Positions 45,621-55,058 are shown, counted from the first letter of the stretch. The stretch is DNA of 64,000 nt from Planctellipticum variicoloris (GCF_030622045.1 NZ_CP130886.1:1873557-1937556), one strand, 5' to 3'. A program made the numbers and translations. Notes: generated from the sequence alone by a model not told the origin.

Positions 45621-47747
45621 TCACCGCTTCTTCGGCTTGCGGGGCGACTCCTTGGCGGAATTCCGGAGCGTGCCGCCGCCGGAGCCTTTCTCGCGGTCGG
45701 CGGCGTCCTGCAGGTTGCCCCAGAGGAGCGCCAGGCCGGATTTGGGCTTGGGCTGGTCGTCGTTCTTCGAGATTCTGGCCGACTCGCTGGCCGGGATGAT
45801 CAGCTCCGTTCCGCCATTTGCCGCGGTCGGCGTCTCCTTGTGCCGGGACAGGAGCCAGCGCTCGATGATGCCCCACAGGCTCGAAGCGATGAAGTACAGA
45901 CAGAGCCCCGCCGGCACGCGATAGAACATGGCGCCCATGAAAATCATCATGAAGTTCATGACCTTGTACTGCATAGCCTGCTCTTCCGTCGTCGGCGGCG
46001 GCATGGTCAGCTTCTGCTGGGCCACGAACAGCACGATCGTCAGAATCGGGAGCAGATTGAACTGCGTCCATTCAAAGAACGGGACTGTGAAGGGCAGATT
46101 GAACAGCGCGTCGGGCGACGCCAGGCTGTCGATCCACAGGAACTTGGCCATCCGCAGATCGAGCGACGTATTCAGGGCCCAGTAAAGCCCCACAAAGATC
46201 GGCATCTGGACGAAGACCGGCAGGCACCCCTGGGCCGGGTGATACTGGTGCTTGCGGAACAGTTCACGCTGAGCCTGCACGAATTGCTCGGGCTGCTGGG
46301 CGTATTTCTTCTGCAGGGCCTGCAGTTCGGGCTGGAGCTTTTTCATTTTCTCCATGTTCGCGACCTGCTTTTTCGACAGGGGGAACATGGCGCCCCGGAC
46401 GACTGCGGTCAGCATGATGATCGCGATGCCGTAGCCGACACCCAGGCTGTGCAGGCTCTTGAGCAGCCACAGCATGAACTCGGCGATCGTTTCGACCTGG
46501 AACAGATTCCAGAGGAACAGGAAGAAGCCCGACCCTTCGTTGTCGAAAACGATGCTCGTGGCGGACATCGCCGCGAGCAGTTCCTTCTTCTTGGGGCCGG
46601 CAAACATCTCGAAGCCGTTCGAGATGGAGCCGCCCGGCGGCAGCTTGAGCGCCGGGGATGTCAGTTCGACGGAAACGTCGCTGTAGTCTTTGTGGGTCCG
46701 GTGCTCGGTAATCACCACCGGCTGAGCCGATTCGACGGTCCGCGCCTTAAGCTGGTCCCCCAGCGGCTGGATCAGCGCCGCGAAGTACTTGTTGTCGACG
46801 CCGATGTACTTCAGCGGTCGCCGCCAGATTTCCGGCGTGTCCTTGTCCCGCTCGGCAACGACTTCCCGGGTTCGCATATGCCGGGGATCGGCGGCGCCGT
46901 CGTCCTCCAGAAACGCCATGCGGACGTCGCGCCACTTCGTCGAATTCGTCGGATCCTCCAGCGGTATGCCGACGGGCCCCTGCAGGACGTAAGTCACGGT
47001 CTTTTCGACCTGAGACAGATTCTTGACGGTGACCGTCAGGGTGAGGTCGTAGCCATCGGCCAGCGTATCCCGGATGCCCGGCGTCTTGAGCTGTTCCGCT
47101 GTCAGCTCCGCCAGCTCATAGCGCTTGGTGAATTCGAGCGCGCCGTCGGGCGAGACGATGCGGAATTCGACTGCGTGATCGGTTTTGCTGTCGGGAACGA
47201 TTTCCCAGTTGACCGTATCCAGGAATTCCGGCTTGAGCTGTTTGTCAACGTCCGAGCTTCGCATCCCGAATGTCTTGACGGTCGCCAGCGGATCGGCGCC
47301 CAGGATCTTCAGCGGCGTGCCGCGGCGGCCGAATTCCGGGTAGCGCTTGTCATTGAGCTCGATCCAGGTGACGGCGGCGCCTTCGGTCGTCAGCTTGACG
47401 GACAGAAAGAAGGGGCTCGCCGGATCGAGCGAGCCAAGCTGAACTGTCTCCAAGGGATGCTTCGGGACTCCCGTGACCGGCGCTGCGACAGGCGCCTCCC
47501 CGGCTGGAACCGCCGCCGGCGGTTCAACGGCGGCAACCGCGCCCGCCGCGGCAATATTGGCGGGAGTCATCGCATCCGCGGGAACTTCGTCCTGTCCGGC
47601 ATTCTGCTGCGCGGCTTCGTCGGCCGCTTCCGCGACTTTGTCCGCTTTGGGGGGCGGCGGGAACAGCCGCGGCATGATCACGTTGGACCAGCCGATCAGA
47701 ATTGCCATCGAGAGGGCGATAAAGAGAACTATCCGTCGCTGTTCCAT
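45621..47747 (-). CDS. yidC: membrane protein insertase YidC
   Basis: This 708-residue protein begins MEQRRIVLFIALSMAILIGW, the N-terminal membrane segment. A large periplasmic beta-super-sandwich domain occupies about residues 75-420. The conserved C-terminal Oxa1 domain follows, with PLSKKQVANMEKMKKLQPELQ and FVQMPIFVGLYWALN and five membrane helices. The protein ends in a Lys/Arg-rich tail for ribosome contact. It inserts Sec-dependent and independent membrane proteins. It lies 82 bases downstream of the phosphoesterase and convergent with galT. Confidence 0.95.
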   Translation of the reverse strand: MEQRRIVLFIALSMAILIGWSNVIMPRLFPPPPKADKVAEAADEAAQQNAGQDEVPADAMTPANIAAAGAVAAVEPPAAVPAGEAPVAAPVTGVPKHPLETVQLGSLDPASPFFLSVKLTTEGAAVTWIELNDKRYPEFGRRGTPLKILGADPLATVKTFGMRSSDVDKQLKPEFLDTVNWEIVPDSKTDHAVEFRIVSPDGALEFTKRYELAELTAEQLKTPGIRDTLADGYDLTLTVTVKNLSQVEKTVTYVLQGPVGIPLEDPTNSTKWRDVRMAFLEDDGAADPRHMRTREVVAERDKDTPEIWRRPLKYIGVDNKYFAALIQPLGDQLKARTVESAQPVVITEHRTHKDYSDVSVELTSPALKLPPGGSISNGFEMFAGPKKKELLAAMSATSIVFDNEGSGFFLFLWNLFQVETIAEFMLWLLKSLHSLGVGYGIAIIMLTAVVRGAMFPLSKKQVANMEKMKKLQPELQALQKKYAQQPEQFVQAQRELFRKHQYHPAQGCLPVFVQMPIFVGLYWALNTSLDLRMAKFLWIDSLASPDALFNLPFTVPFFEWTQFNLLPILTIVLFVAQQKLTMPPPTTEEQAMQYKVMNFMMIFMGAMFYRVPAGLCLYFIASSLWGIIERWLLSRHKETPTAANGGTELIIPASESARISKNDDQPKPKSGLALLWGNLQDAADREKGSGGGTLRNSAKESPRKPKKR

Positions 47748-47829
47748 GCTGGCCGGTCCGTCAAGACCGCTCCCGTGGCAGGCCGCTGGCCCGCAGAAAT
47801 TCGATAATTGCGCCGCTCAGTTCCGGCGG

Positions 47830-48570
47830 CTATCGCCCGTCGACCAGCCGGTCCCCGAGAAAGTTATCGAGGTCCGGGTTGTCGTAGATCTTGCGGGCGG
47901 TTTGCTGAAAGTCGTAGGGGACCCGTTTGAAGTTGACCGTGTTCCCATCGAGCACCACATACGACGACCGGTTGTCGCCGTTGCGGGGCTGTCCGACCGA
48001 GCCCACATTAACCAGGGCCTTGCGCGCCCCGAGTTCGTACTTGAAATCGATTTCTTCCGGGGCGAGGAAATTCAGGTCCTCGGTAAACACCCCGGGGATG
48101 TGAGTATGTCCCTGGAAGCAATACTTTTCGACCAGCGAGAAAATCTTTTCCATCTTCCGCTGATTATAGATGTCCTCCGGAAACACGTATTCGTTCAGCG
48201 GATTCCGGGCCGAGCCGTGTACGAACAGGAAGTTCGGCTCCTTGTGCATCCGCGGCAATTCCCCCAGGAATTCCCAGCGTTTTTCGGCCCGGGGGCCGAC
48301 GCCGCTTTCCAGCATTTTGCGAGTCCAGAACACCGCCCGCTCGGCGCTGGCGTTGAAGCCCTCGGGGTCAAACAACGCGGCCTGATCGTGGTTGCCGAGG
48401 AGGCACAGGTCCGTCGACATCACCAGGTCGATGCACTCGCAAGGATTCGGTCCATAGCCGATGATGTCCCCGAGACAGTAAATCTCGGAGATCCCCTGCT
48501 GGCGGATGTCGGCCAGTACGGCTTCCAGCGCCTCCAGATTGGCATGGATGTCACTGATGATTGCGCGCAA
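47830..48570 (-). CDS. metallophosphoesterase (calcineurin-like)
   Basis: This is a 246-residue protein. I choose TTG 48570 as start because GAGGG lies about nine bases upstream and the sequence then begins with the metallophosphoesterase motif [19 protein letters not shown]; the longer frame adds unlikely Arg/Pro-rich residues. The other motifs are [19 protein letters not shown] and GHTHIPG, which together bind two metal ions. It is close to the YfcE/ApaH-like or phosphodiesterase branch. Substrate unknown. Confidence 0.85.
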   Translation of the reverse strand: MRAIISDIHANLEALEAVLADIRQQGISEIYCLGDIIGYGPNPCECIDLVMSTDLCLLGNHDQAALFDPEGFNASAERAVFWTRKMLESGVGPRAEKRWEFLGELPRMHKEPNFLFVHGSARNPLNEYVFPEDIYNQRKMEKIFSLVEKYCFQGHTHIPGVFTEDLNFLAPEEIDFKYELGARKALVNVGSVGQPRNGDNRSSYVVLDGNTVNFKRVPYDFQQTARKIYDNPDLDNFLGDRLVDGR

Positions 48571-48804
48571 GTGATGTTCCCTCGCCAGCGGCTCTCCGCC
48601 TCCAGGCGGTTGCAGACTGCCGGAATTCCCTCGGCCGGGCCCGGTCACCGACGACCGTCGGAGATCGCGAGACCCCTCCGGCGGTCTCTGCCGACTCGCG
48701 CACACTGTAAAGGAACGCAAAAGACACGGTCAAGGATGATCCCCGCCCGGTTTTTTCTCCAAACCCTTGCGGCGCACAGAAAAACGATGCTGCCGATCCG
48801 CCCG

Positions 48805-49293
48805 TCACGTGACTGAAGTCCCCGGTGCGCCCTGAACAGGAATCTGCCGTCCGGCGGAAGCCGCGACCGGCTGCAATTCCACTCTGAGGACGCCGTCGTG
48901 CAGGGTGGCGTGCACGCTGTCCGGATCGACGGCCGTCAGCAGCGGGACTGACCGCTCGAACGGTCCGGAAACCCGTTCGTGAACAACCTTTTTGAGAGTT
49001 TCCGGCAACGATTCCGGAGCCCGGATTGCGGTGATCTGCAACGTATGACCTGTCAAAGAGAGCTTTACTCCGTCCGACCGGACGCCGGGAAGGTCGACCA
49101 GAATCACGATCTTGTCCGGACCTTCCAGAATGTCCACGGCCGGCACGCCATGTCGGCCGGTCGTCAGGCCGAAAACCTCCATCGCGCGTTCGCCAGTGGC
49201 GCGGGCGGTCTGCCACCAGCGTTCGACTTCGTCTTTGACTCGGTCGACAGGCGGCATGCCCCCCAATCCCGATCCGGGCGATGTCTCGGCCAT
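48805..49293 (-). CDS. small heat-shock protein (Hsp20 family), copy 1
   Basis: This 162-residue protein has a central alpha-crystallin domain (about residues 50-135), with IVILVDLPGVRSDGVKLSL and VHATLHDGVLRVEL (the AxxxxGVL motif, slightly varied) and a flexible C-terminus. The N-terminus is unusually helical and Trp-containing. It is the last of three tandem Hsp20 genes in the minus direction, and the three differ strongly in sequence. It probably acts as a holdase chaperone. Confidence 0.88.
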   Translation of the reverse strand: MAETSPGSGLGGMPPVDRVKDEVERWWQTARATGERAMEVFGLTTGRHGVPAVDILEGPDKIVILVDLPGVRSDGVKLSLTGHTLQITAIRAPESLPETLKKVVHERVSGPFERSVPLLTAVDPDSVHATLHDGVLRVELQPVAASAGRQIPVQGAPGTSVT

Positions 49294-49326
49294 GACAAAC
49301 TCTCCAGAAATCAGGATTTGCAGGCG

Positions 49327-49725
49327 TTACTCGATGGCGACCTGAATCCGCCGGGGCTGCGATTTCGGGGCGCGGGGCAGGAAGACTTCGAGGACGCCGT
49401 TTGTCAGTTTGGCGGTAATCCGCTCGTGATCGACTTCGTCGCTCAGAATGAACGAGCGGAGGAAGTGTCCCACGCCGTATTCCTGGTGGATGACCCGAGC
49501 CCCGGGCGGCACGGGGGACTTGACCCGGCCGAACAGGGTGAGCTTATTGTCCTGAACCTGCAGTTCGAGCGTTTCGCTGGTGACTCCCGGCAGGTCGGCG
49601 AGCAACACCAGCCCCGCTTCGGTCTCAAAAATGTCGATCGGCGGCGTGAAGACCACATTCGGGTCGACGCCGGTCTCATCGGGGGGCGGGGGAGGTTCGG
49701 GGGAGCGGGTCAATTCCGTCGACAT
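49327..49725 (-). CDS. small heat-shock protein (Hsp20 family), copy 2
   Basis: This 132-residue protein has a Pro-rich N-terminus. The alpha-crystallin domain (residues ~28-120) has [33 protein letters not shown] and [14 protein letters not shown]. It lies 33 bases before copy 1 in the transcript. It is a better match to the classic family than copy 1. A likely shared promoter lies upstream of copy 3. Confidence 0.9.
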   Translation of the reverse strand: MSTELTRSPEPPPPPDETGVDPNVVFTPPIDIFETEAGLVLLADLPGVTSETLELQVQDNKLTLFGRVKSPVPPGARVIHQEYGVGHFLRSFILSDEVDHERITAKLTNGVLEVFLPRAPKSQPRRIQVAIE

Positions 49726-49781
49726 GCGGACGTCCTTCCGGGGACAGGCGGTTTCAGTTCCGGCGGAGGTCGGGAGTATTC

Positions 49782-50267
49782 TTACGTGGCTTCCGACGGC
49801 GGCGGGGCCGGAGCCTCTTCCGTGCTGCCGTCGAGCACCTGGATCTGACGGGCCTGAGTCGCCGCTCCTCGTGGCAGCCGGATTTTCAGGACGCCGTTCG
49901 TGAATTCCGCCGACATCCGGTCTTCAAGGATGCGGTCCGGCAAGGGGAGCGACCGTTGCCAGACGCCGCGCGGGCGTTCCTGCCGGCGATATTTGTCGTC
50001 TGCGACCCCCTCGGGGCCATTGTGACGTCCGCGGATATTCAGCACCCCCTCGGCCACGGTGACTTCGAGGGCGTCGGGTTTGGCGCCGGCGAGTTCCGCG
50101 ATCAGCAGGAGCTCGTTCTCCAGCTCATAGACGTTGATGGGGGGGTATTGCCGCCCCACCCGCAGCCCTTGGAATGAGAGAGAGACGCTGGCCAGCAACT
50201 GATCGACTTCGCGTTCGAGGTCGCGAAAGGGGTCCCAGGTCTGCTGTCCCCAACGAAAAATGGCCAT
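49782..50267 (-). CDS. small heat-shock protein (Hsp20 family), copy 3
   Basis: This 161-residue protein begins [20 protein letters not shown], the usual Hsp20 N-terminal pattern. The alpha-crystallin domain has [17 protein letters not shown] and [15 protein letters not shown], and the C-terminus is Pro-rich. It is the first gene of the three-gene run, with 56 and 33 bases between genes. The gene is divergent from the ArsR regulator at 50622, whose promoter region it shares. Confidence 0.92.
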   Translation of the reverse strand: MAIFRWGQQTWDPFRDLEREVDQLLASVSLSFQGLRVGRQYPPINVYELENELLLIAELAGAKPDALEVTVAEGVLNIRGRHNGPEGVADDKYRRQERPRGVWQRSLPLPDRILEDRMSAEFTNGVLKIRLPRGAATQARQIQVLDGSTEEAPAPPPSEAT

Positions 50268-50576
50268 GGGCTATCGTCTCCGACGTTGTTCACCCGGTAC
50301 GACCGGTCGCGACACACCAACTCCAGACAGGCGACGTATCGTGAAGAGCAAAGGACATACCGTCCGGATCGGTTCTCGGCAAGCGGAGTTTGCGAGCCGC
50401 AACTCGTTGCCAGATCATCGGTTTCCTGCGTGCGATGACAGCTTTCATGTCGCGTGAGCGCAGAGTCCGCGTTCTCGGGCGTCGAATCAGACCTGTCATA
50501 CTGGCAGGGGCGACTTGCAGGACCGAGACGCAAACGACGGGAATCGGATTTTTCTTGTTCCTTGGCAAATTAATGA

Positions 50577-50604
50577 TTGACATGTCGAAACCTTCCGATA
50601 ATAT
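50577..50604 (+). promoter_or_regulatory. sigma70-type promoter of the ArsR gene
   Basis: TTGACA (50577-50582), 16-base spacer, TAATAT (50599-50604), 17 bases before the ATG at 50622. The match to consensus is unusually good for this GC-rich genome. GACATGTC overlaps the -35. Confidence 0.65.
50579..50586. promoter_or_regulatory. candidate ArsR operator 1
   Basis: The palindrome GACATGTC overlaps the -35 box of the regulator gene. The same palindrome lies before the first operon gene (50975-50982). Binding here would repress autogenously. Confidence 0.45.
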
Positions 50605-50621
50605 CGTGTGTGGAGACGAAC

Positions 50622-50942
50622 ATGACTGCGACGACTGATCTCACCGGATTGACAAGCCTTGACGCCTTGGGAGAGGCGGCGGAGTGCTTGAAGACGTTGG
50701 CGCATCCACACCGGCTGCGGATGGTGCAGATGCTGTTGCGCGGCCGCTACACGGTGGGTGAATTGGCGGACGCGTGCGAGATTCCCAGCCATATGGCGTC
50801 GGAGCATCTGCGGTTGATGCAGCGCTGCGGATTTCTGGACAGCGAACGCGAAGGCCGCTGCATGTACTACCGCATTGTGGAGCCTCAACTGGCGAAGTTC
50901 CTGACGTGTATTGAAGAACGATTCGGCGTTTCAGCCCCGTAG
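50622..50942 (+). CDS. ArsR-family transcriptional regulator
   Basis: This 106-residue winged-helix protein starts at ATG 50622 with GGAG six bases upstream. The HTH is formed by YTVGELADACEIPSHMASEH, followed by the wing region CGFLDSEREGRCMYYRI. Cysteines at 22, 52, 69, 80 and 96 are more than usual; Cys52 (recognition helix region) and Cys96 (last helix) are candidates for persulfide or metal sensing, as in the SqrR/BigR branch, although they do not align exactly with its known pair. It is divergent from Hsp20 and directly precedes the sulfur-metabolism genes. Confidence 0.87.
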   Translation: MTATTDLTGLTSLDALGEAAECLKTLAHPHRLRMVQMLLRGRYTVGELADACEIPSHMASEHLRLMQRCGFLDSEREGRCMYYRIVEPQLAKFLTCIEERFGVSAP

Positions 50943-50974
50943 AATTTTTTTGGATTAAACAGTCGATAAGTCGC

Positions 50975-50982
50975 GACATGTC
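50975..50982. promoter_or_regulatory. candidate ArsR operator 2
   Basis: GACATGTC within CGACATGTCG lies 54 bases before the rhodanese start at 51037 and is identical to operator 1. Confidence 0.45.
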
Positions 50983-51036
50983 GTTTGTTTTTGACTGCAA
51001 AACGGTCGCACACTCGAAATCAGGAGGAATTGAGAA

Positions 51037-51621
51037 ATGGTACAGACGATCACACCTCAGCAGTTGCTCGAACAGATCCGCAGCGGGAAGCCGGTCGAAT
51101 TGATCGACGTGCGGACGCCGGCGGAATTCCGGGAAATCCATGTCGAGTGCGCCCGCAACGAACCCCTGGAACGGCTCGATGTCGCCCGTCTGACGGCGTC
51201 ATATCAAGCGGGATCGGCGAATCCGCTCTACGTGATCTGTCGATCCGGCAGCCGAGGCAAGCAGGCTTGCGACAAGCTGCAGGCGGCAGGGCATCCCTCG
51301 GTGGTCAACGTGGAAGGCGGGACTCTGGCGTGCGAAGCGGCCGGGTTGCCCGTCGTTCGCGGTAAGAAGGCGATTTCCCTCGAACGTCAGGTCCGGATTG
51401 TGGCTGGGGCGATGGTCGTGATCGGGTCGGCGCTCGGTTTTTTCGTCCATCCGTACTTCATCGGCCTGTCCGCATTTGTCGGCTGCGGCCTGATCTTCGC
51501 GGGCATCACCGATACCTGCGGGATGGCGATGATTCTTGCCCGAATGCCCTGGAATCAGTGCGGCTCCGCAACAACTTGCTCGCCGTCGCCTTCCAAGCCG
51601 GTGCTCCACAAAGCCAGTTAA
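51037..51621 (+). CDS. rhodanese domain fused to DUF2892 membrane domain
   Basis: This is a 194-residue protein. The rhodanese domain (residues 1-105) has ELIDVRTPAEFREIH and the active-site loop CRSGSRG with nucleophile Cys68. The C-terminal DUF2892 part has two membrane segments (about residues 122-165), then a Cys-containing block DTCGMAMILARMPWN typical of this family. It would move sulfane sulfur at the inner membrane. AGGAGG-like GGAGGAATTGAG precedes the ATG. It is the first gene of the sulfur operon. Confidence 0.9.
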   Translation: MVQTITPQQLLEQIRSGKPVELIDVRTPAEFREIHVECARNEPLERLDVARLTASYQAGSANPLYVICRSGSRGKQACDKLQAAGHPSVVNVEGGTLACEAAGLPVVRGKKAISLERQVRIVAGAMVVIGSALGFFVHPYFIGLSAFVGCGLIFAGITDTCGMAMILARMPWNQCGSATTCSPSPSKPVLHKAS

Positions 51622-51752
51622 TCAGGTGCAGAGACTCGTTCCCCGAGGTCGGTGCGTTGGCCTATCCCTCGGCAGTTCCGACTGCTGCTGACGCCCGACC
51701 TCGCCGGGAACAATTCCCGACGTTCGAGTGCCTTTTTTCAGGTGCCGTCGCC

Positions 51753-52100
51753 ATGTCTCACGTCATCACCACGCACACGCAAAACTTCACTCGCGACGTT
51801 CTGGAGTCCCCCGTCCCCGTCGTGGTCGACTTCTATGCCACCTGGTGCCCGCCCTGCCGGATGCTCGCACCTGTTCTCGACGGTCTCGCGGCGGAGTTCG
51901 GCGAGCGCGTCCGGTTCGTGAAGGTGAATATCGACGAGGAGCCGCAGCTTGCACAGGCGGCTCAGATTTCGTCGGTTCCGACACTGCTGATCGTGCAAGG
52001 GGGCAAGGTGGTCGATCGCGTTTCCGGGGCTCAGCCGGCGTCGGTTCTCCGCCCGCGCATCTCCCGGTTGCTGCCGGCGGGTACTCGCGTTTCCGCCTGA
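51753..52100 (+). CDS. thioredoxin with CPPC active site
   Basis: This 115-residue thioredoxin starts at ATG 51753; upstream in-frame sequence overlapping the previous gene is not part of it. The active site is ATWCPPCRML (Cys32, Cys35), with Pro replacing the normal Gly, which lowers the redox potential contribution in engineered variants. The conserved cis-Pro region is SVPTLLIVQGG. Placed between rhodanese and persulfide dioxygenase, it probably reduces protein persulfides or disulfides generated by sulfur transfer. Confidence 0.9.
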   Translation: MSHVITTHTQNFTRDVLESPVPVVVDFYATWCPPCRMLAPVLDGLAAEFGERVRFVKVNIDEEPQLAQAAQISSVPTLLIVQGGKVVDRVSGAQPASVLRPRISRLLPAGTRVSA

Positions 52101-52201
52101 TCGCCCCGGTCCGCCTATCGCCACTGACTTCTTTCGGCCGCAGTCCGTCGGATTGCCGTCGCTGCGCACAACGTCCGTCCGTTGTTCAGAAAGGTCCTCT
52201 C

Positions 52202-53614
52202 ATGTTTCTGAAACAGTATTATCTCGGCTGCCTGGCGCATGCGTCCTATATGATCGCCGACGAGGAGACGAAGATCGCCGCCGTCGTCGACCCCCAGCGC
52301 GACGTCGCACAATACATTGCCGATGCCGAGCAGAACGGCTGGTCGATCCGACACGTCTTTCTGACACACTTCCATGCCGACTTCCTGGCAGGACACATTG
52401 AGCTCCGCGATCGCTGCGGGGCGGAGATTCATCTTGGCATCCGGGGCGAGGCCGAGTACCCGGTGACCGCGGCCCACGATGGCGACGTGATCGAGTTCGG
52501 CAAGGTTCGTCTGCAGATTCTGGAGACCCCCGGGCATACGCCCGAGGGGATCTCGATCCTGGTTTACGACCTCGCACTCAGCGACACCCATCCGCACGCG
52601 GTGCTGACCGGCGACACGCTGTTCATCGGCGACGTGGGTCGACCGGACCTGCTGGCTTCGATCGGCGTCACCGCCGACGAGCTGGCCGACATGCTTTACG
52701 ATTCGCTGCACAACAAGCTGCTGCCGCTGCCGGACGACACGCTGGTCTATCCCGCGCACGGGGCCGGCTCCATGTGCGGCAAGAATCTGAGCCAGGAAAC
52801 CGTGTCGACGATGGGCGAACAGAAGAAGTTCAACTACGCCCTGCAGCCGATGACTCGCGAAGCATTCAAGACTATCGTCACCGAGGAGCAGCCCGAAGCA
52901 CCGGAATACTTCGTGTTCGACGCCATTCGCAACCGCCAGGAGCGTCCCAGTCTCGACAGCACGCTGACGCAGACTCTCAAGCCGCTGACGGTGTCAAATG
53001 TTCTGCAGATGCAGCAGGACGGCGCACAGCTCCTGGATGTCCGCGATGCGATCGACTTCGAAGGCGCTCATCTGCGGGGCAGCCTCAACATCGCTCTCCG
53101 CGGCAAGTACGCGACGTGGTGCGGGACCATCATCGGTCACGATCGCCCCATTGTCCTGATCGCCGAACCGGGGGGCGAGACCGAAGCGGCCACGCGGCTG
53201 GGACGGATCGGTTTCGACAACGTCGCCGGGTATCTGGCGGGGGGCATGCAGTCGCTGGAGTCGCGACCGGATCTGCTGGAGACCATTGACCGGATTACCG
53301 CCGCCGCCCTGCAGGAGCAGCTCGACTCCGAGTCCGCCCCCTATATCGTCGACGTCCGCACCGCGAAGGAGCGCGAGGCCGGTCAGATCGCCGGCAGCCA
53401 CCATCTGCCGCTGAACCATCTGCGGGAACGCCTCGACGAGATCCCCGCCAATCGGACCGTCGTAATTCATTGCGAGGGGGGCTACCGCTCGGCCATCGCC
53501 GCCAGCCTGCTCGCGCAGGCTGGTCGAAGAAACATTCTGGACCTTGTCGGCGGATACAAGGCCTGGACGACGGTCGGGCAGCCTGCGGCCGTCACCTGCT
53601 GTTCTCAGGGATAG
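52202..53614 (+). CDS. MBL-fold persulfide dioxygenase fused to two rhodanese domains
   Basis: This is a 470-residue protein. The metallo-beta-lactamase fold (residues 1-250) has THFHADFLAGH (ligands His56, His58, Asp60) and the ETHE1-like PGHTPEG and GDTLFIGDVGRPDLL blocks. Two rhodanese domains follow: the first has LLDVRDAIDFEGAHLRG but EPGGETE in place of the Cys loop, so it is inactive; the second has HCEGGYRS with Cys424. The layout is that of CstB-type persulfide dioxygenase-sulfurtransferases, which turn glutathione or low-molecular-weight persulfide into sulfite or thiosulfate. It is a core enzyme of the operon. Confidence 0.9.
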   Translation: MFLKQYYLGCLAHASYMIADEETKIAAVVDPQRDVAQYIADAEQNGWSIRHVFLTHFHADFLAGHIELRDRCGAEIHLGIRGEAEYPVTAAHDGDVIEFGKVRLQILETPGHTPEGISILVYDLALSDTHPHAVLTGDTLFIGDVGRPDLLASIGVTADELADMLYDSLHNKLLPLPDDTLVYPAHGAGSMCGKNLSQETVSTMGEQKKFNYALQPMTREAFKTIVTEEQPEAPEYFVFDAIRNRQERPSLDSTLTQTLKPLTVSNVLQMQQDGAQLLDVRDAIDFEGAHLRGSLNIALRGKYATWCGTIIGHDRPIVLIAEPGGETEAATRLGRIGFDNVAGYLAGGMQSLESRPDLLETIDRITAAALQEQLDSESAPYIVDVRTAKEREAGQIAGSHHLPLNHLRERLDEIPANRTVVIHCEGGYRSAIAASLLAQAGRRNILDLVGGYKAWTTVGQPAAVTCCSQG

Positions 53615-53671
53615 GCTGCGGCGATCGTCGCGAGTCGTGGAATTGTTCGAACTTGAGAAGGGAAACCGACC

Positions 53672-54484
53672 GTGGAGCTGCACGCATTGTTGCCCGGCGT
53701 GCTTGTCGGCTTCTCTCTCGGGTTGACCGGGGGAGGGGGGGCGATCTTCGCCGTCCCTCTCCTGGTTTATTGGCTGCACGTGGCGCCGCGTGACGCCGTC
53801 GGAGTGTCGCTGGCCGCCGTCGCCGCGACGTCGCTGATCGGCTTCTTCGCCCGCTGGCGGAAGGGACTGGTCGAGATCCCCACCGGCCTGATCTTCGCCG
53901 CGGCCGGGATGCTGGGCGCCCCGCTGGGCGGCTGGCTTTCCAGCTATATTCCCGACCCGGTCCTGCTGCTGTCGTTCTCGGGATTGATGGCGGTGGTGGC
54001 GTGGCGGATGTGGAACAAGTCTCCGCAGCCGACGCTGAATCTGGTCATGCCGTGCGACGACGACCACGGCCCGACCTGTCGCCGGGACCCGGAAGGCAAA
54101 CTCCGCTGGACTTCCCGCTGCGCTTCGCTGCTGATGGTGGTGGGGCTGGCGACCGGCGTGCTCTCCGGCATGTTCGGCGTGGGAGGCGGGTTCGTGATTG
54201 TCCCGGCTCTCATCGCCTTCAGCGGAATGGGGATGCAGCGCGCCGTCGGCACGTCCTTGATGGTCATCACGCTGATCGGGGTCTCGGGCGTTTCGTTCCA
54301 CCTGCTCGGGGGACGGGAAATCCCCCTGCAGCTCACCGGAGTGTTTGTTGCAGGCGGCATCCTGGGTCTGCTGGCCGGTCAGCGGCTCGCTCTGCGACTC
54401 AGCGGGACGACACTGCAACGGACCTTCGCCATCGCCATTATCTTTGTGGCCATGTTCGTCATTACAAAAACTCTCTGGACCTGA
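53672..54484 (+). CDS. TauE/SafE-family sulfite exporter candidate
   Basis: This is a 270-residue protein from GTG 53672. It has eight membrane segments and two TauE repeats (LVGFSLGLTGGGGAIFAVPLL and GVLSGMFGVGGGFVIVPAL). A cytosolic loop between them carries a Cys and several charged residues (PCDDDHGPTCRRDPEG). Being next to a sulfite-producing dioxygenase, it is a good candidate for sulfite or thiosulfate export. It is the fourth gene of the operon. Confidence 0.87.
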   Translation: MELHALLPGVLVGFSLGLTGGGGAIFAVPLLVYWLHVAPRDAVGVSLAAVAATSLIGFFARWRKGLVEIPTGLIFAAAGMLGAPLGGWLSSYIPDPVLLLSFSGLMAVVAWRMWNKSPQPTLNLVMPCDDDHGPTCRRDPEGKLRWTSRCASLLMVVGLATGVLSGMFGVGGGFVIVPALIAFSGMGMQRAVGTSLMVITLIGVSGVSFHLLGGREIPLQLTGVFVAGGILGLLAGQRLALRLSGTTLQRTFAIAIIFVAMFVITKTLWT

Positions 54485-54507
54485 TTCCTCTTACGGAGCA
54501 ATGTTCA

Positions 54508-55053
54508 ATGAAGACCCTGATCGCCAGCCTCCTCGGAAGCCTGTTGACGCTTGCTGCGGCCTCTGCCGTGGCGCCGAAGCCGGAAATGATCCATCCGCGA
54601 ATCGCCGACTACGGCGGCATCGTCCAGATCCCCGGCGCCGTCGAGCCGCCGCGGGCCGGCGCGAAAGTCGTCTTCGACATTACCTCGGAATCCCCCGTCG
54701 ACAAGCCGCACAAGGGGCTCGAAGCGGTGGCCCGGTATCTCAACCTGACCGCCGGGGCCGGCGTTCCCGTCGAAGGTCTGAAGCTGACGGCGGTCCTGCA
54801 CGGCGGTGCGGCGAAGACGGTCCTAAATGACGCGGCGTTTCAGGCCGCGACCAAGGTCGAGCAGAACCCGAGCCTCGAACTCATCCGTCGATTGCAGGCC
54901 AATGGCGTCGAGGTCCTCGTGTGCGGCCAGGCGCTGGCGCGTCAGGGATACCCCATCGACGGCGTGGTCAAGAACGTCCCGATCGCCGTCTCCGCACTGA
55001 CCGCCAACATTAACCGCCAGCAGGACGGCCACCTGCCGGTCGCGATTCACTGA
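54508..55053 (+). CDS. secreted DsrE/F-like protein
   Basis: This 181-residue protein starts at ATG 54508, 23 bases after the TauE stop; a longer upstream frame overlaps the exporter and is a shadow. It has a signal peptide (core IASLLGSLLTLAAASAVA). The DsrE-like fold has KVVFDITSESP, LKLTAVLHGGAAKTVL and GVEVLVCGQALARQG, with one cysteine in the VCGQA position that in DsrE-type proteins carries sulfur. Periplasmic location points to sulfur binding or transfer in the envelope next to the quinone-linked oxidoreductase. Confidence 0.82.
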   Translation: MKTLIASLLGSLLTLAAASAVAPKPEMIHPRIADYGGIVQIPGAVEPPRAGAKVVFDITSESPVDKPHKGLEAVARYLNLTAGAGVPVEGLKLTAVLHGGAAKTVLNDAAFQAATKVEQNPSLELIRRLQANGVEVLVCGQALARQGYPIDGVVKNVPIAVSALTANINRQQDGHLPVAIH

Positions 55054-55058
55054 AGAAC

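Noticed and set aside
45840-47807. A 655-codon plus-strand frame opposite yidC
   Set aside because: yidC is unmistakable on the minus strand; the frame has no domain.
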